Notes: a model not told the origin generated them from the letters alone. Shown: positions 17,686 through 25,542, counted from the first letter of the stretch. The stretch: DNA of 64,000 nt from an uncultured Halomonas sp. (GCF_947500835.1 NZ_CANMTQ010000015.1:33357-97356), one strand, 5' to 3'. A program made the numbers and translations.

Positions 17686-18597
17686 TTATTGGCTCAATAG
17701 TGGACGAAGCCGGCTGACTGACTGTACAGGGTCGTCGCTGAGTAGCTCCACGCCACTATCAAGGAGTTCGCTGGCGCGGATTCGAGTGATCGGTCCGGTC
17801 AGGCACACCGGTACCGTGAGTTGATCCGCTAGACGCGGCAATTGGCGCCGGATCAACTCACTGGGTTCTGCCCGTCCGCTCGCCAGTACCAGCGCAGAAA
17901 AACGCAGGCGATTGACCGCCAAACCCAACTCTCCCGGTGCAAGCGGAGCATCGAGCAGTACCACGCGATAACCCGAATCTATCGCCGCCAGGGTGAACAA
18001 CAGTGGCCACAGTGCGCCGCTCTCTTCGGAAAGATGAGTGATCAGCAATTGGGGGCCGTGGCTTGCCAGATTGGCGTGATAAAGCCGTGTGCCAATGCGG
18101 GTACGTAAAAATCCTTCGAGTAGACGCTGTTGCAGCAAGGCGCCGAGCTGGCCATTCCAGCGTTCTTCGAGCTGCAGGATCGCCGGCTGCCATAGTTCGT
18201 GCAGGCAAATGCTTACCGGGTAGAGCGCCAGGGCCTGATTGTATAGCGTATCCAGGCGTTCCAGATCCAGGGCTTCTACTGCCAAAATCAACTGTTCGCG
18301 CTGATTGGGCCAATCTCCCGCCTCGGGTACCGGAATTTCCACGCTCATGGGTTGATCCAGCAGGTCATGGACCTGGCTGACCGGAACGCCTCGGTTGAGC
18401 CATTGCAAAATCAATTCGATACGATCGATATCGTGACGCGCGTATAGTCGATGTCCTTTTGGGGTGCGCTGAGGGCGAATCAACCCGTAGCGGCGCTCCC
18501 AGGCGCGCAACGTCACCGAGTTGACACCGGTGAGGCGCGATACTTCTCGAATTGGATAGAGCGGCGCATGGGTCGGGTCTATCGCCTTGTCACTCAT
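17686..18597 (-). CDS. MerR-family regulator with degenerate B12-binding-like domain (LitR/CarH-like)
   Basis: A 303-residue transcription factor. The N-terminal winged helix of MerR type covers residues about 12–80 (YPIREVSRLTGVNSVTLRAW, ERRYGLIRPQRTPKGHRLY, YARHDIDRI). The rest resembles the cobalamin-binding half of LitR/CarH: a helical bundle with WQPAILQLEERW, then a Rossmann-like part with LLITHLSEESGALWPLLF and YRVVLLDAPLAPGELGLA. The E/DxHxxG signature that supplies the cobalt-binding histidine is replaced by SEESGAL, so cobalamin binding is doubtful. Known LitR/CarH members repress photoprotection genes in the dark; variants without B12 residues exist in Pseudomonas. It is upstream of, and co-transcribed with, phrB. 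Autoregulation is suggested by the TGTACA-N12-TGTACA element 96 bases upstream. Confidence 0.85.
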   Translation of the reverse strand: MSDKAIDPTHAPLYPIREVSRLTGVNSVTLRAWERRYGLIRPQRTPKGHRLYARHDIDRIELILQWLNRGVPVSQVHDLLDQPMSVEIPVPEAGDWPNQREQLILAVEALDLERLDTLYNQALALYPVSICLHELWQPAILQLEERWNGQLGALLQQRLLEGFLRTRIGTRLYHANLASHGPQLLITHLSEESGALWPLLFTLAAIDSGYRVVLLDAPLAPGELGLAVNRLRFSALVLASGRAEPSELIRRQLPRLADQLTVPVCLTGPITRIRASELLDSGVELLSDDPVQSVSRLRPLLSQ

Positions 18598-18692
18598 GCG
18601 TAATCAGCCTCCCTATGGAGCACGTACCCGGCGTGGAGTATCGAGTCATATTCTTTTACCGAATCCTGAGTTCATTTATCCTGAACCCGACA

Positions 18693-18718
18693 TTGTACAA
18701 TTCGAACGCCCTGTACAA
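18693..18718. promoter_or_regulatory. MerR-cluster operator, copy B (MerR-phrB operon)
   Basis: Two TGTACA half-sites, TTGTACAA (18693–18700) and CTGTACAA (18711–18718), are 18 bases apart from start to start, leaving 12 bases between them. On the minus strand a -35-like TTGTAC followed after 16 bases by TAAATG could drive the MerR-phrB operon. A TGTACA-N12-TGTACA element of this form is, as I recall, what was described for LitR-class regulators of Pseudomonas putida; this should be checked. Confidence 0.6.
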
Positions 18719-18752
18719 CTAGGGCGCAAGCTGCTCTGAATACTGCACTCAT

Positions 18753-19133
18753 TCATGGCGTTTGAGCATGCTGAGTGCGACCTTCAATGATGCTGGTCAG
18801 AGCATCGACGAAAGCAGGATGCTCGCCTACCGGCGCCAGCAGTTCAATGGTCAAGGTCTTGTGCTCCTCATGCAGGGCATCGATCTGACGGGGCACGTCT
18901 TCTCTCAAATGACGTCCGGCGGCAAAGAACAATGGCAATACATCGGCCCGAGAATAGCCGGCTTCGGCGAGTTCGGCGGCAACATGCTCAAGAGAAGGGT
19001 CGCACAGTTCCATATAGGCCAGTCTCAGAGGGACCTCGAGCCGACTGCTCAGTGAGTCCGCCAAGGCGTCGAAAGGCGCACGCCAGCGTGGATCACGAGA
19101 GCCGTGGGCCAATAAAATCAAGGGATCGTTCAT
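18753..19133 (-). CDS. cbiX: Small CbiX-type sirohydrochlorin chelatase homologue
   Basis: A 126-residue protein of the single-domain CbiX-S/SirB family, which inserts metal (cobalt, iron or nickel) into tetrapyrroles as a homodimer. Seen: LLAHGSRDPRWRAPFDALAD with the metal-binding histidine at residue 9, AYMELCDPSLEHVAAEL, and LPLFFAAGRHLREDVP with the second histidine. The ATG at 19133 overlaps the stop of the renalase-like gene (ATGA); the open frame reaches 19244 but only by running into that gene. No other tetrapyrrole gene is nearby, so its partner pathway is unclear; siroheme, cobalamin or a chelation role under light stress are all possible. Confidence 0.85.
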   Translation of the reverse strand: MNDPLILLAHGSRDPRWRAPFDALADSLSSRLEVPLRLAYMELCDPSLEHVAAELAEAGYSRADVLPLFFAAGRHLREDVPRQIDALHEEHKTLTIELLAPVGEHPAFVDALTSIIEGRTQHAQTP

Positions 19134-20191
19134 ACAGTTGTCTCCATGCAGGTGCTCAGGTGATTGCCGAGATGATGGCCCGAGAGCCAAGCATTTTCGA
19201 CACGTCCGGTACTCATTCCATCGCCACACAAGGCAAGCCCGCATGGATCCGTCTGAAAATCCTGCCTATCAGTTTTCCCAGAAGGCTCGGCTTTGGTTCC
19301 GGGCCTGGTTTCGGTGCCGATCAGGGGTTGGGAAAAGCGCCAGCGATGTGCGTTTACTAATTGAGCGTCAGGTAGCGGTGCCGGATAACGCTCGGCAAAG
19401 GCTTCCAGAAGCTGGGTGGCAACCCAATTGGCGTCACGCTCGAGATGCGCTTGACTCCACTCGGATGTCGCCAACAGAGAAAGGCTTTCGCCCTGACCGC
19501 CGCGCCCAGGCTTGCTGTCGTTACGGGTCACGAAGCGCAATGGCCCTCCGTTCATGAAGGCCGCTTGCCACTGGGGGGCAGGTGTTTCAAGCGCCGGTAG
19601 TGGTGTTTCGAACAAGGCATAGGCGGTCCAGCAAGGGCTCATTTCAATGCGTTGACAAGCCTTTGCTAATACCAGGCTGTGAGGTGTCAACAAGGGCTGC
19701 GCCTGAGGAGCGGGAATGGCCAGGATTACTTGACCGAAGGGGCCATGGCGAAATCCTTGATCATCCTGTAACCACCATATTGATTCTTCTCGATGTAGAT
19801 GTTCGATGCGACACTGAGTATGTAAGTCAAGATCTTGGGATAAATGACGAGTCAGGGCGCTCATGCGAGGGGTGCCAACCCAGCGAATCTGATCGTCTTG
19901 CTTACACTGCCATTCGCCATTGTCACAAACCCAAAGCGACCGCGGCCAGGCTGCGATCACGTTGGCTTGTTGCCACGTTTCGAGTTCGCGCTGAAATTCC
20001 GGGGAGCGTGCGGTGAAGTACTGAGCGCCCAGATCGAAGGTGGCCGAAGGTGCGCGCCGGCTTGCCAAGCGCCCGCCAGGGCCACGGCTTTTTTCGAATA
20101 GATGTACCTGATGACCATGCCGAATCAGTGCCCGAGCACAGGCCAGTCCAGAAATACCGCCACCGATAATGGCGAAATGAGAATCATGCAT
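19130..20191 (-). CDS. Renalase-like FAD-dependent oxidoreductase
   Basis: A 353-residue flavoprotein with N-terminal FAD motif IIGGGISGLACARALIRHGH (residues 8–27) and the continuation LFEKSRGPGGRLASRR with FDLGAQYFTARSPEF, which is characteristic of bacterial renalase-type proteins. The C-terminal FAD contact is LALCGDGMSTGRVENAWLSG. Characterised bacterial renalases oxidise the off-pathway dihydro-NAD isomers 2- and 6-DHNAD(P); whether this one does so is inferred from family only. It is translationally coupled to cbiX downstream and diverges from the TIGR01777 gene; the 114-base gap between them carries operator copy C and a TGTTAC-G-GTAACA palindrome. Confidence 0.82.
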   Translation of the reverse strand: MHDSHFAIIGGGISGLACARALIRHGHQVHLFEKSRGPGGRLASRRAPSATFDLGAQYFTARSPEFQRELETWQQANVIAAWPRSLWVCDNGEWQCKQDDQIRWVGTPRMSALTRHLSQDLDLHTQCRIEHLHREESIWWLQDDQGFRHGPFGQVILAIPAPQAQPLLTPHSLVLAKACQRIEMSPCWTAYALFETPLPALETPAPQWQAAFMNGGPLRFVTRNDSKPGRGGQGESLSLLATSEWSQAHLERDANWVATQLLEAFAERYPAPLPDAQLVNAHRWRFSQPLIGTETRPGTKAEPSGKTDRQDFQTDPCGLALCGDGMSTGRVENAWLSGHHLGNHLSTCMETTV

Positions 20192-20240
20192 GACATACCG
20201 CCTTGTGGTTAGGCGTGAAGATCGAATACCGGCTAGACTG

Positions 20241-20276
20241 TGTTACGGTAACAGCTTAGTACAATAGTTGTATAAC
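20241..20276. promoter_or_regulatory. MerR-cluster operator, copy C, with divergent promoter
   Basis: TAGTACAATAGTTGTATAAC (20257–20276) matches copy A in 16 of 20 positions, including the 11-base half-site spacing. On the plus strand GTAACA (20248–20253) and TATAAC (20271–20276) are 17 bases apart and can drive the epimerase gene. A perfect TGTTAC-G-GTAACA palindrome (20241–20253) adjoins it. The region also serves the divergent renalase-cbiX operon. Confidence 0.6.
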
Positions 20277-20305
20277 ATGATAGCAATGCGTCAAGGAGGG
20301 AGTCG

Positions 20306-21202
20306 ATGCGCATTCTCATCACCGGCGGTAGCGGGTTCGTCGGTCAATTGCTTTGCAAACGTCTACGCGAGCAGGGCCATAGCCTGCTGGTGGTTTCGCG
20401 TTCACCAGACAAGACCCGGCGGTTGCTACCACCGGATACCGATATTCGCCACCGGGTGCACGATTTTGACGATACCCAGGTCGATGCCATCGTCAACCTG
20501 GCCGGTGAGTCTATTGCCGGCAAGCGCTGGAGCGAAGAACAGAAAAAGAAACTGGTCGAATCGCGTCTCTCGATCACAAGCGATCTTGTTACCCTTTGTG
20601 GCAAGCAGGAAACGCCGCCAAAGGTGATGGTCTCCGGCTCCGCCATGGGCTATTACGGCGCCCAAGGTCAACGACCGGTCGATGAAGACACGACGCCCCA
20701 GGATGAATTCGCCCATCGCCTGTGTGCCGGCTGGGAAGCAGCGGCCAAGGAAGCAGAGGCCTACAGCGTGCGTGTTGCGTTACTGCGTACCGGCCTGGTG
20801 CTCGATCGCAACGGCGGGGCACTCAAGCAGATGTTGCCGCCCTTCAAGATGGGCTTGGGCGGGCGCATCGGCGATGGTCGACAGTATATGCCCTGGATTC
20901 ATCGTCTTGATATGGTCCGCATCATCGAGTTCCTACTGGAACAAGATACCTTGAGCGGTCCTTTCAACTGTTCCGCTCCGAATCCGGTCACCAACGACGA
21001 GTTCGTCCACACCCTGGCGAAGCATCTTCATCGGCCGGCAATGATTCCAATGCCGGCGGGGGTGCTCAAGGCACTGCTGGGCGAAATGTCACATTTGCTG
21101 CTGACCGGCGCCGCCATGCAGCCCAAGCGCCTGGAAGAGGCCGGATTCACCTTCGAGTATCCGACTCTCGATCAGGCAATGCAGGAGATTTTAGGCAGCT
21201 AG
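20306..21202 (+). CDS. TIGR01777-family NAD-dependent epimerase-like protein (YfcH-like)
   Basis: A 298-residue extended-SDR protein. Seen: the NAD motif ITGGSGFVGQLLCKRL (residues 4–19), NLAGESIAGKRWSEEQK, which is diagnostic for the TIGR01777/YfcH group, SGSAMGYYG with the catalytic-type tyrosine, and the C-terminal DUF1731-like end (LLLTGAAMQPKRLEEAGFTF). The reaction is unknown. The ATG at 20306 has AAGGAGGGAG upstream, one of the strongest ribosome-binding sites in the window. It diverges from the renalase-like gene and shares operator copy C, which places it in the same regulon. Its stop overlaps the stop of convergent rapA by four bases. Confidence 0.9.
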   Translation: MRILITGGSGFVGQLLCKRLREQGHSLLVVSRSPDKTRRLLPPDTDIRHRVHDFDDTQVDAIVNLAGESIAGKRWSEEQKKKLVESRLSITSDLVTLCGKQETPPKVMVSGSAMGYYGAQGQRPVDEDTTPQDEFAHRLCAGWEAAAKEAEAYSVRVALLRTGLVLDRNGGALKQMLPPFKMGLGGRIGDGRQYMPWIHRLDMVRIIEFLLEQDTLSGPFNCSAPNPVTNDEFVHTLAKHLHRPAMIPMPAGVLKALLGEMSHLLLTGAAMQPKRLEEAGFTFEYPTLDQAMQEILGS

Positions 21203-24147
21203 CGCCGGCTGTTCTCATCTACCGTCACGATCACCCGCACCGCGTCCAGACGCAGTCGGGTGCCGTCGATGGCGGTGTCCAGCGCTGCGCGCTCTTCCTG
21301 CAATGCTTGTATTTCGTCATCGCGAACCGCGGGGTTGTGTTGTGCTAGCGCCCTGAGGCGGGTCAGTTCGCCATCCAGTTCGGCCCTCATGCGCTGCTGG
21401 GCCGCTTCGATGATAGTGGGCAATTCGTTTTCCGCTTCGTCCTCGCCCTGAGTCAGCAGCATGCGCAACTGCTCCTGGCGCGACTTGACCAGATCCCGGG
21501 CCACCGACTTCTTGACCTTGCGCAGGTTCTTGGCAAGTCCGGTAAAAGAGACCTTGGAAGATAGATTGGCACCGGACTCGTGGAGCAGTACCCGAATGGC
21601 CGTGGGTGGTATGAACCGATTGATGTGCAAGCGTTTGGGAGCCGGACAGTAGGTGCTGAACACCAGTTCGGCCATCAATCGTCCTGCCGGAATGGCAGGA
21701 TGGGCAAGCAGCGCCACCGCCGTATTGCCTAGGGTGCCATCGAGAACGCGGCCCATCATCTCGCGTATCAGCGGATGCTCCCAGGAGAGATGCTGCACGT
21801 CGTCTCGAATCAGCGCTTGCTGGCGCGACGCGGTAGCAGTAAAGCCTTCTTCGCCTTTTGCCAGGCCCGGCAGGCCATCTAGCATGTGGGAGCCGGCGCG
21901 CAGATGCACAAGATCCTCTCCCAGGTCCTGACTGTCCACACCGAAGATATCCAGCGCTTGATCGAAATAACGCATCAGCGCCTTGTCATCATCGAGTTCG
22001 CGAATTGCTTCGATGACCGCCTCGGCGCGCTGCGGGCGACAGGCATTGAGTTCGAGCAGACGATTGCGCCCGGCATTGCGCTCCCCCAGGCGCGTCTCGA
22101 ACAGCATCCGGGTTTCAGAAACGATCTCGTCAATGGCATCAGGGTCGAGGAGAGCATCGACCAGAGCATCGCCGAAGGCGTCATAAAGATCGCTGCCAAC
22201 GCCATGAGGCGCGCTGAACGCATCCATGCCTTCTTGATACCAGCGCAGCAGCCGTTCGCCGGGGCTGTCGATGAATACCGGCACATGAATTTCAATGGCA
22301 TGACGCTGACCGATACGGTCAAGACGGCCGATACGCTGTTCGAGCTGGTCCGGATGCAGAGGCAGATCGAACATCACCAGATGGCGGCAGAACTGGAAGT
22401 TGCGCCCCTCGGAGCCGATTTCCGAACACACCATCACCGGGCTGCCGTACTCCTCGTCCGCGAAGGCGGCGGCAGCGCGGTCTCGCTCGACCAGGGTCAT
22501 GCCTTCGTGAAACACCGGTGCATGAATGCCTTTCAATACCCGTAGCGCTTCCACCAGGTCCATGGCGGTCGTACGCTCGTGGACGATTACCAGCAGCTTG
22601 TCGTTCGCGCTGTCGCCAAGTAGCTGCAGCAGCCAATCGACCCGAGGATCGATCCGCCACCAGGGCTCTTCCTTGGCGTCTGGATCATTCAGCAGGCGAT
22701 AGGCAATTTCCGGATAAAGCAGCACATCGGAATGCAGATCGGGATCGCCGAGATCCGTCTCGATCAACAGTTCATCCAAGGCGTCTCCGCTACTGCTGAA
22801 CTTGTTCAGCAGGCGGCGATAGGCGGAGGGCATCTCGAGGCGCGCGATCTGCAGGCGGCGTTCGGGAAAGCCGCCTACGTGGCGGCGGCTGTTGCGAAAC
22901 ATCACCCGGCCGGTGCCATGGCGATCGAGCAGCTGTTCCCGTAGTTGACGGCGGGCGTTGTCCTGCTGGGTATCATCGCTTTCTGAAGAGGCAAGAGTCG
23001 CCAGCAGAGCCCGGCTATCGCTATCGTCGATCTGGTCCGCAACGCAGGCAGCGGCTTGTTTATCTCCGGGCAGTTTGTCCAAGGCATCAATGGCGGCGGC
23101 TACCTGGACATAGCCGGCTTCCTCGAGGCGAAAACGCGCCAGATCGTGATAGCGGTCCGGATCGAGCAGCCGTAGCCGGGCGAAATGACTCTCGATGCCC
23201 ATCTGCTCGGGGGTGGCGGTAAGCAGGAGTAGCCCTGGCGTCTGACTGGCCAGACGCTCGACGCAGGCATAACCTGGGCCGCTGCTCATGGGCGTCCAAT
23301 CGAGGTGGTGGGCTTCATCCACGATGAGCAAATCCCAGTCGCAGGCCGTAGCCTGGGCTTGGCGATGCGAGTTGGCGAAGAGCCACTGCTGGCTAGCGAG
23401 GATCAGTTGGCCGGACTCGAAGGGGTTGGCATCGCCGTGAGCCTGGCTTTGCGTCTCGTCGAGCAGGGTCACCTCCAGGGCGAAACGACGCAGCAGCTCG
23501 ACCAGCCATTGATGCGTCAAACTGTCCGGCACCAGAATCAGCGTCCGCTCGACGCGACCGGTGAGCAGCAGGCGATGCAGTATCAATCCGGCCTCGATGG
23601 TCTTGCCCAGGCCGACTTCGTCCGCCAGCAGCACCCGCGGGGCATGACGCCGGGATACCTCATCGGCGATATACAGCTGATGGGGAATCAGGTCGATCTT
23701 TGGGCCGCTCAAGCCAAGGGCGGGATTCTGTTCGACGCGATGATAGTGATGCAGTGTGCGAAAGCGAAGGTCGAACCAGTCGTTACGATCGATCTGTCCG
23801 GTGAGCAACCGATCCCGCGCCTGATTGAACTGCATGCTGTCGGCAATGCGCGCCTCGGGCAGCTCGTAGTCGTCACCTTCTTCATTCTTGCCGGTATAGA
23901 TCAGCAAGCCGTCAACTTCCTGCACGTCCTCGACGACCAGCTGTCCACCCTCGGCGGTAGTAATGCGATCACCGCTACCGAAGGCCACCCGAGTCAAGGG
24001 CGCCTGGCGAGCGCTGTAGGTACGTGTCTGCTGGCTCTCGGCGAACAGCACCGTTACGCTGCGTGTGTCGCAGCTCAATACGGTGCCTAGACCCAGTTCC
24101 GCCTCGCCGTCACTGATCCAACGTTGACCTGGTGTAAAAACGCTCAT
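21199..24147 (-). CDS. rapA: RNA polymerase-associated Swi2/Snf2 ATPase RapA
   Basis: RapA (HepA) recycles RNA polymerase after termination. The 982-residue protein starts with the N-terminal Tudor-like region (FTPGQRWISDGEAELGLGTV), then has the Snf2 ATPase core: LLADEVGLGKTIEAGLILH (Walker A, near residue 178), DEAHHLDW (Walker B) and LLLTATPEQMG, and the helicase C lobe with EIGSEGRNFQFCRHLVMFDLP and the arginine-finger segment EQRIGRLDRIGQ. Length is close to E. coli RapA (968). It is tail to tail with the TIGR01777 gene; both stops share the sequence CTAG. The upstream gap to the TlpA gene's 3' end is 76 bases. Confidence 0.97.
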   Translation of the reverse strand: MSVFTPGQRWISDGEAELGLGTVLSCDTRSVTVLFAESQQTRTYSARQAPLTRVAFGSGDRITTAEGGQLVVEDVQEVDGLLIYTGKNEEGDDYELPEARIADSMQFNQARDRLLTGQIDRNDWFDLRFRTLHHYHRVEQNPALGLSGPKIDLIPHQLYIADEVSRRHAPRVLLADEVGLGKTIEAGLILHRLLLTGRVERTLILVPDSLTHQWLVELLRRFALEVTLLDETQSQAHGDANPFESGQLILASQQWLFANSHRQAQATACDWDLLIVDEAHHLDWTPMSSGPGYACVERLASQTPGLLLLTATPEQMGIESHFARLRLLDPDRYHDLARFRLEEAGYVQVAAAIDALDKLPGDKQAAACVADQIDDSDSRALLATLASSESDDTQQDNARRQLREQLLDRHGTGRVMFRNSRRHVGGFPERRLQIARLEMPSAYRRLLNKFSSSGDALDELLIETDLGDPDLHSDVLLYPEIAYRLLNDPDAKEEPWWRIDPRVDWLLQLLGDSANDKLLVIVHERTTAMDLVEALRVLKGIHAPVFHEGMTLVERDRAAAAFADEEYGSPVMVCSEIGSEGRNFQFCRHLVMFDLPLHPDQLEQRIGRLDRIGQRHAIEIHVPVFIDSPGERLLRWYQEGMDAFSAPHGVGSDLYDAFGDALVDALLDPDAIDEIVSETRMLFETRLGERNAGRNRLLELNACRPQRAEAVIEAIRELDDDKALMRYFDQALDIFGVDSQDLGEDLVHLRAGSHMLDGLPGLAKGEEGFTATASRQQALIRDDVQHLSWEHPLIREMMGRVLDGTLGNTAVALLAHPAIPAGRLMAELVFSTYCPAPKRLHINRFIPPTAIRVLLHESGANLSSKVSFTGLAKNLRKVKKSVARDLVKSRQEQLRMLLTQGEDEAENELPTIIEAAQQRMRAELDGELTRLRALAQHNPAVRDDEIQALQEERAALDTAIDGTRLRLDAVRVIVTVDENSRR

Positions 24148-24223
24148 GCTGCCTCGACTGCTGAAAAAACGGTGCCTTTGCCCGACGGGCGCGCGATAGT
24201 CTACCGCAATACGCTGGCCGGCA

Positions 24224-25021
24224 TCAGTCCGTCAGCCAGGCCGCTAGCTGGGCGCGCGTCAGCTCACCCACATGGCGTTTGACGAGCTGGCCGTCGGCAT
24301 CGAACAGCAGCGAGGTGGGTAGCCCCGGGGACTCGACGGCAACCATCAGGCGCTGTTCCGGGTCAAGCAGCGCATGGTTGAAATCCAGCTCCTCCCCGTC
24401 CAGGTAGCGCACCGCCGTGAGTAGGGTTTCACCCTGGTTGACGATCACGATGCGGACGTCTTCGCGTTTATCCGCCTCTGCCAGCAAGGGCATCTCGCGC
24501 CGGCAGGGCGGACACCAGGTCGCCCAAAGATTGAGGACCAAGGGCTTGCCATGCAATGCGCGCAGGTTGACCTGGTTGCCCTCGATATCCTCCAGGGTGA
24601 TATCCGGTAATTCGCCTAAACCGGCCTGATGACCCAGAGGATTCCAGGCCATCAGTCCTAGCCATAGCGCCACGCTTGCCATCAGCAAGGCTTCGGCCTT
24701 GATCAGCGTCGCCAGCTGGCGGCGCAGTTTCCAGGCGCTAAAGGCGGCCGCGGCCAGCAGCCCCCAGAGAACGCTATAGCCGGGCTGCCAGAGCTTGAAC
24801 ACGTCCAGCGGATCGGCGAGATAACTGTCGAAATGTGTCAGCACGTACCCCAGGCGAGCACCGATCAGCCAGGTCAGCACCAGGCCGTTGAACCAGCCTG
24901 CGCGCTGGGATTTTCCAAGACGCAAGAGCGCCATGCTCGCCAGCAATAATGCAAGCGCTGCAATGAATGCATACAGGCGAGGCAGGGCAATCAACAACGG
25001 GCCAAGAGCGATGGCATTCAT
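24224..25021 (-). CDS. Membrane-anchored TlpA-type thioredoxin with Lgt-like N-terminal region
   Basis: A 265-residue protein. The first ~130 residues form about four hydrophobic segments and include IGARLGYVLTHFDSYLADPL and a following WQPGYSVLWGLL, which resemble the prolipoprotein diacylglyceryl transferase (Lgt) signature GARLGYV…GGLL, but the Lgt catalytic block is not complete. The rest is a periplasmic thioredoxin-fold domain with LNLWATWCPPCRREMPLL around residue 170 (active site CPPC) and a cis-proline stretch ESPGLPTSLLFD. It is therefore a TlpA/ResA-like thiol-disulfide protein facing the periplasm, likely a reductase. The ATG at 25021 was chosen over a GTG at 25039. The downstream gene on this strand is rapA, 76 bases away. 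Confidence 0.85.
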   Translation of the reverse strand: MNAIALGPLLIALPRLYAFIAALALLLASMALLRLGKSQRAGWFNGLVLTWLIGARLGYVLTHFDSYLADPLDVFKLWQPGYSVLWGLLAAAAFSAWKLRRQLATLIKAEALLMASVALWLGLMAWNPLGHQAGLGELPDITLEDIEGNQVNLRALHGKPLVLNLWATWCPPCRREMPLLAEADKREDVRIVIVNQGETLLTAVRYLDGEELDFNHALLDPEQRLMVAVESPGLPTSLLFDADGQLVKRHVGELTRAQLAAWLTD

Positions 25022-25162
25022 GGCGTGATCTTTATCCACTGGCGGGTGTCGGAAGGAGATGGTTGCCTCTTGAAGACGCCATCGCGGTACAATAGGGCAG
25101 CCTACTGGCCTGCCTCGATGCTGTCATCCCCTCGCTATCCTCATCTCGAACTGGAGACGTGC

Positions 25163-25402
25163 ATGGCTCGATCCACTGACCGTTTACGTGCTCTGGCCAT
25201 CGCCAGTCAAGCCACCGGATTTGTGCTGATCATTGCCCTGGAAACCTGGCTGGGAGACGCGGCCCGGCCCTGGCAGGGAGCGACGCTGGCTGGAATGCTG
25301 ATGGCAGCGGTCTGGATTGCGCTGGTGCGGCTATACCGGCGTAACCGTCAGCGCAAGGCGGCGGTCGAGCGAGCGCGTGCAAATGAGCATGAAGATGTCT
25401 GA
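25163..25402 (+). CDS. Small two-helix membrane protein, unknown function
   Basis: A 79-residue protein with two hydrophobic segments (about residues 12–28 and 37–54) and a basic C-terminal tail (RLYRRNRQRKAAVERARA) that should lie in the cytoplasm. GGAGACGTGC precedes the ATG at 25163; the longer open frame from 25025 has no supporting site and overlaps the divergent TlpA start. I do not recognise the family. It is divergent from the TlpA-like gene and separated by 227 bases, with two structured elements, from the ATP-grasp gene. Confidence 0.65.
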   Translation: MARSTDRLRALAIASQATGFVLIIALETWLGDAARPWQGATLAGMLMAAVWIALVRLYRRNRQRKAAVERARANEHEDV

Positions 25403-25480
25403 GATAATCGATTGACCTGACCTAACCCGCCTATTTTCTTCCCACACGCTAAACGCAAAAGCCTTAGAGCGATAATCATA

Positions 25481-25495
25481 TTGCGTATTACGCAA
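25481..25495. promoter_or_regulatory. 15-bp perfect palindrome upstream of the ATP-grasp gene
   Basis: TTGCGTA-T-TACGCAA is a perfect 7-bp inverted repeat around one base, about 135 bases before the ATP-grasp start. It has the form of an operator for a dimeric repressor. No regulator gene is adjacent. Confidence 0.4.
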
Positions 25496-25510
25496 ACGCC
25501 ATAAGCGTCT

Positions 25511-25542
25511 ATGCTTCAAAAACCAGGATGTTTCTGAAGCAT
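25511..25542. repeat. Long hairpin in the leader of the ATP-grasp gene
   Basis: ATGCTTCA (25511–25518) pairs with TGAAGCAT (25535–25542), and the inner AAAC (25520–25523) pairs with GTTT (25530–25533), with one A·C mismatch between the two stems and a six-base loop CAGGAT. It lacks a T-run on either side, so it is more likely a regulatory RNA structure or operator than a terminator. Confidence 0.5.
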
